This document shows, piece by piece, positions 1 through 7,941 of a stretch of DNA of 64,000 bases (the first letter of the stretch is position 1; every line of letters begins with the position of its first letter). The notes beneath the pieces are model-generated. The model worked only from the letters and a program-made list of their open reading frames with translations. It ran no database searches and was not told where the DNA came from. The DNA lies in assembly GCF_019443425.1 (NCBI RefSeq), contig NZ_CP080382.1:1922001-1986000 (forward strand), in the 5' to 3' direction. Source of the DNA: Arthrobacter sp. PAMC25284. GTDB taxonomy: Bacteria; Actinomycetota; Actinomycetes; Actinomycetales; Micrococcaceae. The translations under genes were made by a program, and so were the position numbers.

Positions 1-1382
1 TCGCCAAGGTCCACGGGCTCGCGCTTCTGCCGGCGCCGCAGGACGACCATCAAGACCAGTCCAATAACCAGAAGGCCCAACAGCGTGCTGCCGGCCGTGA
101 TGAGCGTTCCAATAAACGCGGCCTGCTGTTCGGCTTCGGCGTTGGCCTGGGCCTCCGCCAGTGACTTCGCGGCGTCGTCGGCGGCGGCGGTGCTGAAGGG
201 CACCACTTCCACCGTGACAACATCGCCGCGTTGCTGGTCGATACCTGCCGCGGCATTGACGAGGGCAGTCAGCGAGGCGATGTTCAGCCCGCCCGCTGCG
301 GCCTGGTTCACTGCCACGGAGATCGTCTGGCGCTTGATCGCTCCCGGCGGGATCACGCGGTCCTCGGTGACCTTGTTCACGGCATTGTTTTTGGTGGAGG
401 TCGAGGAATCGAAGCTGCCATCGCCGCTGGTGCCACCTGGAACGGCGATGTTGTCCGGACCCAGCACGCCCGCGGCCCCGCCCCCGGTTCCCGTGTACTT
501 CTCGGTTTTTGTGGACTCGCTGAGCGGCAGCGCGTCGGCCGCATTGGTGAACGTTTCGCTCCGCTGCTGGGCAGATTCGGCGGTCACGTCCGCGGCGACG
601 GCCACGGTGGAGTTGCCCGGTCCCACGACGCGGTCCATCACGGCCCGGACGGCGTCGGAGGTGCGCTGCTGGTAGTCGTTGGCCTGCTTGGAGGACGAGC
701 CCACGGCCCCGCCACCGACGGCGGAGAGTACGTTGCCTTGGGAATCGACGACGGCAACATTAATCGGTTTGAGGTTTTCGATCGCGGCAGACGTGAGGTG
801 GACGATGGCCTGGACTTTGTCGCCGGAGAGAGTGACGCCCGGCTTCGTTTCCACGAAGACCGAGGCGGTGGTGTCCGGTGTGGTGGACACGAAAACAGTC
901 CGCTCGGGAATCGCAAGCCGCACGGCGGCGGTCTGGACTCCTTCCATGGCGGAGATTGTGCTGGCGAGTTCGCCTTCGAGGGCCCGCTTATACGTGACGG
1001 ACTGCTGGAACTCCGAGGAAGTGACGCCCATCTTGTCCAACAGGGAGTACCCGGTGGCTGCTGCGCTGGGCAGGCCAGCGGCTGCCGCCTTGAGCCGTTC
1101 GTCGTAAACCTTGTCCTGCGGTACGAGGATAGTGGACCCGCCGTCGCTGAGTTCGTACGGCACGTTGTCCTTGCGGAGCAGCTCGACGATCCCGCTGGCA
1201 TCGCTGCTCTTCAGCCCGGAGAACAACGGGGTGAGTGCCGGTTTGGTCAGCCACGCCGAGAGGGCGATGACACTGACTATCAGGAGCGCGGCGCCAATCG
1301 CGGCGATGGTGCGCTGTCCCGCGGTGAACCCTTTCAGGCCCGATCCGAAGCGTTGGACGAATCCGCTGATCTGCGGGGGCAT
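1..1382 (-). CDS. fliF: Flagellar M-ring protein FliF (partial, runs off left edge)
   Basis: FliF forms the MS ring of the flagellar basal body in the cytoplasmic membrane. The frame is open from an ATG at 1382 to the window edge (about 460 codons), so the C-terminus is missing. An N-terminal membrane helix (about residues 25-45, IAAIGAALLIVSVIALSAW) is followed by the YscJ/FliF ring-building domains, with the typical PQDKVYDERLKAAAAGLP and ALEGELASTI stretches. A second membrane segment (GTLITAGSTLLGLLVIGLVL) lies just before the edge and is followed by a basic RRRQKR stretch. The ATG overlaps the fliE stop (TGATG), so the two are translationally coupled. It is the last visible gene of flgB-flgC-fliE-fliF. 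Confidence 0.95.
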   Translation of the reverse strand, partial: MPPQISGFVQRFGSGLKGFTAGQRTIAAIGAALLIVSVIALSAWLTKPALTPLFSGLKSSDASGIVELLRKDNVPYELSDGGSTILVPQDKVYDERLKAAAAGLPSAAATGYSLLDKMGVTSSEFQQSVTYKRALEGELASTISAMEGVQTAAVRLAIPERTVFVSTTPDTTASVFVETKPGVTLSGDKVQAIVHLTSAAIENLKPINVAVVDSQGNVLSAVGGGAVGSSSKQANDYQQRTSDAVRAVMDRVVGPGNSTVAVAADVTAESAQQRSETFTNAADALPLSESTKTEKYTGTGGGAAGVLGPDNIAVPGGTSGDGSFDSSTSTKNNAVNKVTEDRVIPPGAIKRQTISVAVNQAAAGGLNIASLTALVNAAAGIDQQRGDVVTVEVVPFSTAAADDAAKSLAEAQANAEAEQQAAFIGTLITAGSTLLGLLVIGLVLMVVLRRRQKREPVDLG

Positions 1383-1687
1383 CAGGCCTGCATCCTCATG
1401 ATTTCATTGAACGCGTCAACGCCCTTGTTCCGGACGGCGGCGACCAGTTCAAGGGTGACCTGGGCCCGGGTGGCGGCAATCGTGGCGTTGTGGATGTCGT
1501 CCAGGTTCCCGGTGACAGCCGAGACCGCGAGCTGGTTCGACGTCGACTGCAGCTGTTGGATGTTGTCCACAGCACCCGTGAGGGACGCCGCGAACGCGGA
1601 TCCGTCCGTTCCGGGTACGGCCGCGGCACCTGCGAGGTAGTTCGTCGGCATAACGCCCTGAACGGGGGCGATCGGGGAAATGGGCAT
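1382..1687 (-). CDS. fliE: Flagellar hook-basal body protein FliE
   Basis: FliE is the small adaptor between the MS ring and the proximal rod. This 101-residue frame has the usual family length. It carries the conserved C-terminal pattern: DDIHNATIAATRAQVTLEL, then VRNKGVDAFNEIMRMQ. It sits between flgC and fliF, the standard position. Its start abuts the flgC stop (flgC ends at 1687) and its stop overlaps the fliF start, so the genes form one operon. Confidence 0.95.
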   Translation of the reverse strand: MPISPIAPVQGVMPTNYLAGAAAVPGTDGSAFAASLTGAVDNIQQLQSTSNQLAVSAVTGNLDDIHNATIAATRAQVTLELVAAVRNKGVDAFNEIMRMQA

Positions 1688-2079
1688 CAGGAACGTCCAA
1701 TCTCAAGGGCAGCCATATAGGTCTCCCGGGCACGGTCGACGACCTGGGCGTTCGCCTGGTAGCCGCGCTGGGCAATGATGAGGGCGCCCATCTGCTCGGC
1801 CATGTCGATATCGGGGTACTTCACATAGCCGCCGTCGTCCGCCAACGGGTGATCAGGCTGGTACACCATCCGGCCGTCGCCGCTGCCCAGCTGGGTGCTC
1901 TTGACGTACACGCCGGTGTTCTCGGCGCCCTCGGCGGCTTCGATGTAGCGGGCCTGGAACGCCGGTCCGTTGGTGCGGGAGGCGTTGTTCATGTTGGCGA
2001 GGTTGTCGGAGACGGCGTCGAGCCATTTGCGGTGCACGGTCAAAGCAGAGCCGGCGATCCCGATTGCGTCGAAGGTCAT
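1687..2079 (-). CDS. flgC: Flagellar basal-body rod protein FlgC
   Basis: FlgC is a proximal rod protein. The 130-residue product starts MTFDAIGIAGSALTVHRKWL and continues into DNLANMNNASRTNGPAFQAR, the flagellar rod N-terminal signature (the LDAVSDNLANMN block). It ends with the YQANAQVVDRARETYMAALE C-terminal rod motif. The start abuts the flgB stop at 2079, so flgB-flgC are coupled. Confidence 0.95.
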   Translation of the reverse strand: MTFDAIGIAGSALTVHRKWLDAVSDNLANMNNASRTNGPAFQARYIEAAEGAENTGVYVKSTQLGSGDGRMVYQPDHPLADDGGYVKYPDIDMAEQMGALIIAQRGYQANAQVVDRARETYMAALEIGRS

Positions 2080-2420
2080 TAGTTCGTCCTCATCGCGGAT
2101 CGGATGGCGGTGAACTCGTGGCCGAGGGCACGGCTGGCGAACTGGAAGCGCAGCACGGTGTCAATGTTGGACAGGGTTTCGGTGTCCAGGTTGACGTTGT
2201 TGCCGTTGAGCTCGGTGGGTTCCAAGGAAGCCGCGGTGGTGGCCTGGGCGCGACCGTCCCCGGCGCGCACCGAGGCCGCGAGGGCGTCCTCGAAGGCGAC
2301 GCGCTTGGCCTGGTAGTTCGGTGTGTTCACATTGGCGATGTTGTTCGCGATGGTGCGCTGGCGCAGCGCAAGACCATCCATGGCGCTGGCCAAGGCTGCG
2401 GACGTCACTGATTCGAGCAC
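2079..2420 (-). CDS. flgB: Flagellar basal-body rod protein FlgB
   Basis: FlgB is the proximal rod subunit nearest the MS ring. I place the start at the GTG at 2420, giving 113 residues. An AGGTGGG Shine-Dalgarno lies 5 nt upstream, and the first residues (MLESVTSAALASAMDGLALR) match the usual FlgB N-terminus. An upstream in-frame start at 2504 would add non-conserved residues and would begin inside the promoter. The rod motif NNIANVNTPNYQAKRVAFED is present. It heads flgB-flgC-fliE-fliF and is preceded by a sigma-28 type promoter at 2495-2521. Confidence 0.93.
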   Translation of the reverse strand: MLESVTSAALASAMDGLALRQRTIANNIANVNTPNYQAKRVAFEDALAASVRAGDGRAQATTAASLEPTELNGNNVNLDTETLSNIDTVLRFQFASRALGHEFTAIRSAMRTN

Positions 2421-2494
2421 GGGATCCCACCTGCTGCTGTTGTGCGGTGGCCGATCCGTGGCCGATAAACGAGCTATCCGTGCTCTAAGTGTGG

Positions 2495-2521
2495 CTATCG
2501 GCACACTTCAGCCGCCGGTTA
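2495..2521 (-). promoter_or_regulatory. Sigma-28 (FliA/WhiG-type) promoter of flgB operon
   Basis: Read on the minus strand, TAAC (2518-2521) is followed by a 15-nt spacer and GCCGATAG (2495-2502). This is one base per element from the classical TAAA-N15-GCCGATAA consensus. The same arrangement occurs before flgN (identical boxes) and fliC. The -10 box is framed by a perfect 7-bp inverted repeat, AAGTGTG (2502-2508) and CACACTT (2487-2493). Confidence 0.75.
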
Positions 2522-2565
2522 GCAGGAATGAAAAGAAATCTTGCTGTGAATCTACACTCAGCTCC

Positions 2566-2955
2566 TTAGCCGTTCAGGTCGAGGTAGACCGCGCCGGGCC
2601 GTTCCCCGACTCCCGGCACTGATTTCACCGCACTCAGCTGGCGTATGACATCCCGGCGTGCCGCCTCGAGCCGCTCGGATACCCGTTCCTGTGCTGCTGC
2701 GAGAGCCACAGCCCGGCGGCTCGCCGCGGCCGGCAGCGGGCCTGATAGCGACGGCGCCGACCAGCGTGCCGCGGCTACCCCGTGGGCGGATGCCAGCGGA
2801 CCGAGCGGATCGTTGAGGGCACGCTCGGCGGCCTCGACGGCCGCTTCCAGGACATCCAGGACAGCCATCCAGGCCACCAGGGACGAATCGGGGGCTTGCA
2901 CGGCTGCGGCAGATGCCGTTGCGGGGCTAGCCGAAGCCAAGGCTTCCACCGCCAC
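2566..2955 (-). CDS. FliT-like or hypothetical flagellar export chaperone
   Basis: This 129-residue Ala/Glu/Arg-rich, probably all-helical protein is encoded directly after fliS and overlaps its end by 29 nt. Helical stretches such as LDVLEAAVEAAERALNDP and LEAARRDVIRQLSAVKS, and the position after fliD-fliS, fit a FliT-type secretion chaperone. I do not recognise a diagnostic motif. The GTG start at 2955 has no clear Shine-Dalgarno, so it may be translated by coupling to fliS, and a downstream GTG is possible. The frame is open throughout with G/C-rich third positions, which supports a real gene. Confidence 0.6.
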   Translation of the reverse strand: MAVEALASASPATASAAAVQAPDSSLVAWMAVLDVLEAAVEAAERALNDPLGPLASAHGVAAARWSAPSLSGPLPAAASRRAVALAAAQERVSERLEAARRDVIRQLSAVKSVPGVGERPGAVYLDLNG

Positions 2956-3436
2956 TGCCGGTGTGGGCGTTCCAGGCTCCTGCCGTGGCGAAGGGCCGGG
3001 CCGGTGCTCCGGCGAAGGCCGGAGCTGCGGTTGGTGCTGTGGGCGCAGCCGGTGCAGCCGCGGTTTCCGAGGCCTGGTGCCAGGCCTGGCGGAGCGGTTC
3101 GAGCAAGTCGATTCCTTCCCGGATCAGGGCCGGGTCGCGCTGGATGTTGGCGTTGACCAGGGCGGTCGAGACGTAGTTGTAGAGTCCCAGCAGGCCGTCC
3201 GCGCCGTCCCAAATGTCAGTCTTGAGCGACGAGGACAGTTCGGCGATGATGGCCTGGGCGTGTAACAGGTTCTCTGAAGCGACTGGCCAGTTGGAAGTTT
3301 GCTGGGCAGTTTCGGCCCGGCCCAGGTCCAGGAGCAGGCGGTCATAGAGCATGGTCAGCAGGCGGGCGGGCGACGCGGAGAGCACGGAATCGTTGAGGTA
3401 CTGGGCGCGCTGGGCGGCGCCGAACGTTACGGTCAT
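2927..3436 (-). CDS. fliS: Flagellar export chaperone FliS
   Basis: FliS binds flagellin in the cytoplasm and prevents its early polymerisation. The 169-residue product has the family hallmark: YLNDSVLSASPARLLTMLYD near the N-terminus, then a helical bundle (LLLDLGRAETA, ENLLHAQAIIAELSSSL). The C-terminal 40 residues are an Ala/Pro/Gly-rich extension that makes it longer than the usual 125-150 residues. Its ATG overlaps the fliD stop by 4 nt (ATGA). Confidence 0.93.
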   Translation of the reverse strand: MTVTFGAAQRAQYLNDSVLSASPARLLTMLYDRLLLDLGRAETAQQTSNWPVASENLLHAQAIIAELSSSLKTDIWDGADGLLGLYNYVSTALVNANIQRDPALIREGIDLLEPLRQAWHQASETAAAPAAPTAPTAAPAFAGAPARPFATAGAWNAHTGSGGGSLGFG

Positions 3437-4758
3437 GATTGGCTACTTCCTGAGAGGCCGGCCAGTTGGGCGGACAGCCATGCGGATTGTGCTTTCATTC
3501 CGCTGAGCGCAACTTCAAGGCCGGAGTAGGTGCGCTGCAGGGTGGTGCGCCGAAGTGCCAGGCGGTCGTCCCAGCTTTCGATCTGGGCAGTGAAGTCCTT
3601 GGCCGTGCTTTGCTGGCCGATAATCTTGGAGCTGATCAGGCCGGTCGCCGGGTCGGAGGCCTGTTTGGCGGCGTCGGCGACCCTGCCCGCGATGGTGGTG
3701 ACGGCGGCCATTGTGGCTGTCGGGTCCTTGGCCAGCGCCTCGCCGAACTTGGTGGCATCGAATTCAAAGGTGCCGGTCTTGGTGATCTTGATCCCGAATT
3801 CGGCCGGCGACTTGCCATCGATCGGTTGGGACACGGCCGAGATAATCGAGGCGTTGACGCCGCGGACAGTGCTGTCCCCGGTAAAGATGCCACCAGAGGT
3901 CACTGCTGCCCCCGAGGCATTGGTGCTGGCGACCACTGTGCTCTTCGTGGAAATCTGGGCCAGGACGCCGCTGACGGAACTCATCAGGTCCGAGGCGGCC
4001 TTGGTGATCTGGGCGTTGTCCTTCGCGACCGTGACCCGAACCGGCGTCTCGGAGACCTCGGACACCGTCAGCGAAACGCCAGTGAGCAAGCCTTCGAACT
4101 TGTTGGTTGCAGACGTGATGTTCTGCTCCGCGGCGGTGCCGGCCCAGAGCTTCACTTCGGCGTCCTGCGCGACGGTGATGTCGGCGAGCCCCACGGTGCC
4201 ATCCGGGTCATCAATGGTGAAGGCGGCAGCCGCACCCGTCGCAGTAGAGGTGAACTGGAGGCGGAATTCCCCGCCGCCCACAGCAACTTTGCTGGCTGTG
4301 ACGCCGGCACCCGCGGCGTTGAGTGCGGTGACGACGTCGTCCATTGAGCTCGTTGCGGGGGTAACGGTGACGGGTTCGCCGCCACCGCTCGTGATGGTCA
4401 CCGTGGTGTAGGGCCAGGTCAGCATCTTTTGGGTGACGGAGACCTGGGGTTTCGCCAGTTTGGAAACCGTGAAATCAAGGGACCCCGCGCTGGCGCCGGC
4501 GCCCACCGAGGTGGTGACCTTGGCGGAGCTACTGGTGGCGGAGTAGAGGTCCAGCGCTTTGGGCTGGGTAAGTTTTGTGGCCTTGGTGGCAAGGTCCGCG
4601 AGGGCGGAATTGAGTCCCTGCAGGGCAGAGATGCGCGACTGGACGGCAGCCGCCCTGCTCTTCAGCAGAGTCTGGGGTGCCGCTTCGATGGTCATCAGCG
4701 AGTTAATCAGGGACGTCGTGTCCAAACCGCTGGAGAGGCCGTCGATTGAAAGACCCAC
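3433..4758 (-). CDS. fliD: Flagellar filament cap protein FliD
   Basis: FliD (HAP2) caps the filament tip and directs flagellin insertion. I choose the GTG at 4758 (441 residues): a GGAG lies 9 nt upstream, and the start MGLSIDGLSSGLDTTSLINS is the conserved FliD N-terminus. A TTG at 4767 would put the GGAG almost against the start codon. A coiled-coil-prone segment follows (LKSRAAAVQSRISALQGLNS), then a variable middle domain. The C-terminal helix (IESWDDRLALRRTTLQRTYS) is the FliD_C region. It lies downstream of fliC and overlaps fliS. Confidence 0.93.
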   Translation of the reverse strand: MGLSIDGLSSGLDTTSLINSLMTIEAAPQTLLKSRAAAVQSRISALQGLNSALADLATKATKLTQPKALDLYSATSSSAKVTTSVGAGASAGSLDFTVSKLAKPQVSVTQKMLTWPYTTVTITSGGGEPVTVTPATSSMDDVVTALNAAGAGVTASKVAVGGGEFRLQFTSTATGAAAAFTIDDPDGTVGLADITVAQDAEVKLWAGTAAEQNITSATNKFEGLLTGVSLTVSEVSETPVRVTVAKDNAQITKAASDLMSSVSGVLAQISTKSTVVASTNASGAAVTSGGIFTGDSTVRGVNASIISAVSQPIDGKSPAEFGIKITKTGTFEFDATKFGEALAKDPTATMAAVTTIAGRVADAAKQASDPATGLISSKIIGQQSTAKDFTAQIESWDDRLALRRTTLQRTYSGLEVALSGMKAQSAWLSAQLAGLSGSSQS

Positions 4759-4814
4759 GGGGGACAACTCCTTCGAACAGTGTTCCGGCTACAGGAGGCG
4801 GAGCGTAGTGGTGG

Positions 4815-4856
4815 GCGTGGCGTCCGGGGAGATGAATTTCCCTCCGGACGCCACGC
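4815..4856 (-). terminator. Hairpin between fliC and fliD
   Basis: GCGTGGCGTCCGG (4815-4827) and its perfect complement (4844-4856) form a 13-bp stem. There is no T-tract, so it may be an incomplete terminator or a processing or stability hairpin that lowers fliD expression relative to fliC. No separate promoter for fliD is visible. Confidence 0.6.
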
Positions 4857-4909
4857 GCATTCCCTAGCTATCAGGGGGGCTAGCTGAGCCTAGCCGTCCG
4901 GCTTCTGAT

Positions 4910-6139
4910 TTAGCGCAGGAGCTGCAGGACACCCTGGTTGGACTGGTTGGCCTGCGCGAGCATGGCGGTTCCGGCCTGGGACAGGATGTTGTTGCGGGTG
5001 TACTTGACCATTTCCTCGGCCATATCCGTGTCGCGGATACGGGAGTTGGAAGCCGTCAGGTTTTCCTTGGCAACGTTGATCGTCTGCACAGCCGACTCGA
5101 GACGGTTCTGGGAAGCACCCAGTTCAGCGCGCGCGGTGGACACCTTGGTGATCTGAGTATCCAGCAGGGCGATTGACTTCTGAGCTGCATCAGCGGTTGA
5201 GAAGTCGAGCCCCGTCGTTGTGCCGACGACACCGATCTTGTCGGTGTCGGTCTGGGTGTCAAGACCCGCATTGGTGGACGTAGCGTCCACAACTCCGCCG
5301 TCCTTGGCCGTCACGACGATACCCGTGCCTGCGCCGTTGGCGTCTCGGACAGTCGACGCCGTGAAGTGTGCAGAGAAGTTCGCATCCTTGTTCAGGGCGC
5401 CGACGAATTCATCAACACTCTGGAAGTCGTCTGCATCTTGACCGGTGGGACCCTTGATGTTGTCATCGAGCTTCCCGGTTTCGATTTTGGTGGTGACGCC
5501 GTCCTTCACGGATGTGAACGTGTACTTGCCGGTGGTAGCTGCAGCCGACAGATCTGCAAGACCTGTCGATGCTGTCAGATCGAACTGTGTGCCCGAAGAG
5601 GCCAGCGACCCATCCTTTAGCGCGGAAGTGATCGTAGAAACATCGGCGTTACCGAGTTCCACAGTAATCCGGCTGGCAGCGTCGCTGTTGGCGCCGACCT
5701 GAAAGGCCAGCGACTTCGAGCCGTTCAACAGCTGGGTGCCGTTGAAGTTCGTCGAACCGGCGATGCGGTCGAGTTCCTTAACCAGGCTATCCGATTCGGT
5801 CTTGATGGCGCCGCGGGATTCGGCGTTGTTCGTGTCGTTGGCTGCCTGGACACCCAGGTCACGCAGGCGCTGCAGGATGGACTGGGCCTGGTTCAAGCCG
5901 CCTTCAGCGGTCTGAACAGCGCCGATGCCGTCCTGGGCGTTGCGAGCGGCAACCGAGAGGCCGCCGATCTGGGACTTCAGGCCCTCGGACAGCGCCAGGC
6001 CGGCCGCGTCGTCACCGGCGCGGTTGATCCGCATGCCGCTGGAAAGCTTCTCCAGTGACTTGGACAGGTCGGTCTGGGTGTTGGCCAGGCTGCGGTAGGC
6101 GTTGTTCGCAGCCATGTTGGTGTTGATCTGCATTCCCAT
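4910..6139 (-). CDS. fliC: Flagellin FliC
   Basis: This is the filament subunit, 409 residues. The conserved D0/D1 N-terminal half is clear (MQINTNMAANNAYRSLANTQ, SLEKLSSGMRINRAGDDAAG, then LALSEGLKSQIGG). So is the C-terminal half (NRLESAVQTINVAKENLTAS, then DTDMAEEMVKYTRNNILSQ and ending QSNQGVLQLLR). The middle is the variable D2/D3 domain. GGAGG (6147-6151) lies 7 nt before the ATG. Transcription is probably driven by the sigma-28 type promoter at 6200-6226, with a hairpin near the mRNA 5' end. Confidence 0.97.
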   Translation of the reverse strand: MGMQINTNMAANNAYRSLANTQTDLSKSLEKLSSGMRINRAGDDAAGLALSEGLKSQIGGLSVAARNAQDGIGAVQTAEGGLNQAQSILQRLRDLGVQAANDTNNAESRGAIKTESDSLVKELDRIAGSTNFNGTQLLNGSKSLAFQVGANSDAASRITVELGNADVSTITSALKDGSLASSGTQFDLTASTGLADLSAAATTGKYTFTSVKDGVTTKIETGKLDDNIKGPTGQDADDFQSVDEFVGALNKDANFSAHFTASTVRDANGAGTGIVVTAKDGGVVDATSTNAGLDTQTDTDKIGVVGTTTGLDFSTADAAQKSIALLDTQITKVSTARAELGASQNRLESAVQTINVAKENLTASNSRIRDTDMAEEMVKYTRNNILSQAGTAMLAQANQSNQGVLQLLR

Positions 6140-6172
6140 GATGTTTCCTCCATGATTGGGACGAAGTGCGAG

Positions 6173-6188
6173 GGCCCATCCTTGGGCC
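6173..6188 (-). promoter_or_regulatory. 5' leader hairpin of flagellin mRNA
   Basis: GGCCCA (6173-6178) and TGGGCC (6183-6188) form a 6-bp stem with a 4-nt loop. From the -10 box at 6200-6207, transcription should begin near 6193. The hairpin would then sit within the first about 20 nt of the mRNA, a position typical of stabilising 5' stem-loops. The function is inferred. Confidence 0.45.
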
Positions 6189-6199
6189 TTCAGGAGTAG

Positions 6200-6226
6200 T
6201 TATCGCCACTTCCCCGTCGCACGTAA
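6200..6226 (-). promoter_or_regulatory. Sigma-28 type promoter of fliC
   Basis: On the minus strand TTAC (6223-6226), a 15-nt spacer and GGCGATAA (6200-6207) match the flgB and flgN promoters at the same spacing. Each element has one base different from TAAC / GCCGATAA. Confidence 0.65.
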
Positions 6227-6278
6227 GCCAACTCACGGAAAAACTTTTTTTGACCGGCGTGCTAAAAATCCTCCAGGC

Positions 6279-7245
6279 TCAGGCGCGTCCCCTAAGGATG
6301 AGGTGCCAGTACACCCGCGGCAGGATGTTCCGTTCCAGGACCCACGTGCTGCGGTGTTCCTTCACGATCCCCAGCCACGGCACGGACGGCGTCGGCCGAC
6401 GAAGGTGGTCGAACTCGGCGAACACCACGGTGGACCGGGAGACCGTGAACGGGGTGGTCGAGTAATGGTTGCACTTCTGGCACGGCTCCTTGCCTTGATA
6501 GAGGGACCTGAGATTCTTCGCCAGCACCATCGTCTGCTTCCGCAGCGCGGCACCGGACTTGAAGTTCTTCGTCCCCGCGGCGTCTCCCAAGGACCAAATC
6601 TCGGGATAGCGGCAGTGCCGCAAAGTCTCGGGGTCCACGTCCACGAAGCCGCCCGCGTCGCCGGCCCGGGTCAGGCCGGTTGCCTGAAGCCAGTCGGGGG
6701 CCACCTGCGGCGGGACGGCGTGCAGGAGGTCATAGTGGAGCAGCTCGCCGTCGGCGGTTCCAGCGCCGGCCCCTTCACCGACCGCGACAATCCGCACGGT
6801 CTGCGCCGCGCCATCCACCGCGGTGACCTCGGAGCTGGTCCGCAGCTCCACCCCATACTCGGCGATCTTCCGGTTGAGCTCATCGTCCACCACCGCAACG
6901 CCGTAGACCGTGGGGGTAGGCACCACCATCACAACGCGGATGTCATCCAGCACGCCCAGTTGCCGCCAGTAGTCGCAGGCGAGATACATGATCTTCTGCG
7001 TGGCGGCACGGCCGCATCCCAGATCCAGCGGACACCCTTGGGCATCACGTCTGACTGACGGCGGATAGCCTCCTCGGCCCGGGCGGTGCCGCCCCCGATG
7101 TGCGAAAACAACGGCTGGTAGAGGTGCCGTCGCTGGGCTCCACGACGACGATGTCCCGGATTCCGTAGCGCCGCAGCCGGGCCGCGAGCGAAATCCCGGC
7201 GTTGCCGCCGCCGATGATCACGACGTCGTGGTGCCTTGTCTGCAT
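6279..7245 (-). pseudogene. Decayed FAD/NAD(P) oxidoreductase, sulfide:quinone reductase-like
   Basis: The N-terminus (ATG at 7245) has an intact Rossmann FAD motif, VVIIGGGNAGISLAARLRR. At about 7127 one base is missing, and the sequence continues in another frame (HLYQPLFSHIGGGTARAEEA) to about VRWIWDAA. From there roughly 60-80 residues found in relatives are absent, and a third frame resumes at QKIMYLACDYWRQLGVLDDI. The C-terminal part then runs cleanly to 6279 and keeps the second FAD contact, IWSLGDAAGTKNFKSGAALR. Two independent lesions (a frameshift and an internal deletion) mean a real pseudogene rather than one sequencing error. It is not a flagellar gene and lies between divergent fliC and flgN. 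Confidence 0.85.
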
Positions 7246-7324
7246 GGCGTCCGGACTGGCGGGCTATGACGGGACTGCTGCGGACAAAAGGACCAGGACC
7301 TCCCGGAAATGCCTGCAATGTAAC

Positions 7325-7351
7325 TAACCGATCACAATGCAGTGCCGATAG
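7325..7351 (+). promoter_or_regulatory. Sigma-28 type promoter of flgN-flgK-flgL-fliW
   Basis: TAAC (7325-7328, preceded by C), a 15-nt spacer and GCCGATAG (7344-7351) are identical in both boxes and in spacing to the flgB promoter. The site is about 95 nt upstream of the flgN start and within the region just beyond the pseudogene. Confidence 0.75.
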
Positions 7352-7445
7352 TCCTTGTGAACCCAACTAATGGCGGCGATTTTGGTGGCAGGAATCCCGC
7401 TTGCCATTACCGTCTCTACAGTCATCCAAGGGAGTCTTCCGGACC

Positions 7446-7931
7446 ATGGCCATCCACGAACTGTCAGCCCTGCTGTGGCGGGAGCGAGAACTCCTGGACG
7501 TTCTCACCTTCAAGCTGGAGGAGGAGCAACTGCTGCTCACCTCTGGTAAATCCCGCTGGCTGCCGCACGGCACTCGCGAAGTCGAACAGGTCCTGGGCCA
7601 CCTCGCCAAGGCCAGCCTGGCGCGCACCATCGAAGCGGGCGTCGTCGCCGAGGCCTGGGGCCTTCCCACCGACGCGTCCCTGGCCCAGTTGGCCGCCGCC
7701 GCCCCCGAAGGTGCGTGGGCCGAGGTCCTGTCCGCCCATCTGGCTGCCCTCATCCGCCAGACGTCGCTGATTAAGGAACTCCGCGACTCCAACGAGCAAT
7801 ACTTGCGCACGGCAGTCCGTTCCACCCAGGAATCCCTGGCCGACCTGCGGCCCGCCGCCGCCGGCACCTACAACTCGCACGGCAAGACCGGGGAATCCGC
7901 CGGATCACGCATCTTCGACCGGCAATTCTAA
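7446..7931 (+). CDS. flgN: FlgN-type flagellar export chaperone
   Basis: This 161-residue, mostly helical protein precedes flgK by 10 nt. FlgN is the chaperone for the hook-filament junction proteins FlgK and FlgL, whose genes follow directly. The FlgN-type pattern is seen in HELSALLWRERELLDVLTFK and in the C-terminal amphipathic helix LRDSNEQYLRTAVRSTQESL. An AAGGGAG (7428-7434) precedes the ATG by 11 nt. A TTG at 7401 is in frame but lacks a ribosome site. Similarity is by pattern and context, so the symbol is likely rather than certain. Confidence 0.75.
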   Translation: MAIHELSALLWRERELLDVLTFKLEEEQLLLTSGKSRWLPHGTREVEQVLGHLAKASLARTIEAGVVAEAWGLPTDASLAQLAAAAPEGAWAEVLSAHLAALIRQTSLIKELRDSNEQYLRTAVRSTQESLADLRPAAAGTYNSHGKTGESAGSRIFDRQF

Positions 7932-7941
7932 GGAAACAACC

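Noticed and set aside
231..1640. Open frame of about 469 codons on the plus strand across fliF and fliE
   Set aside because: It is the antisense shadow of clearly conserved FliF and FliE. High G+C content makes long antisense frames common.
2461..2468. GCCGATAA on the plus strand, a perfect sigma-28 -10 box
   Set aside because: No TAAA-like -35 lies 15 nt upstream, and no plus-strand gene follows.
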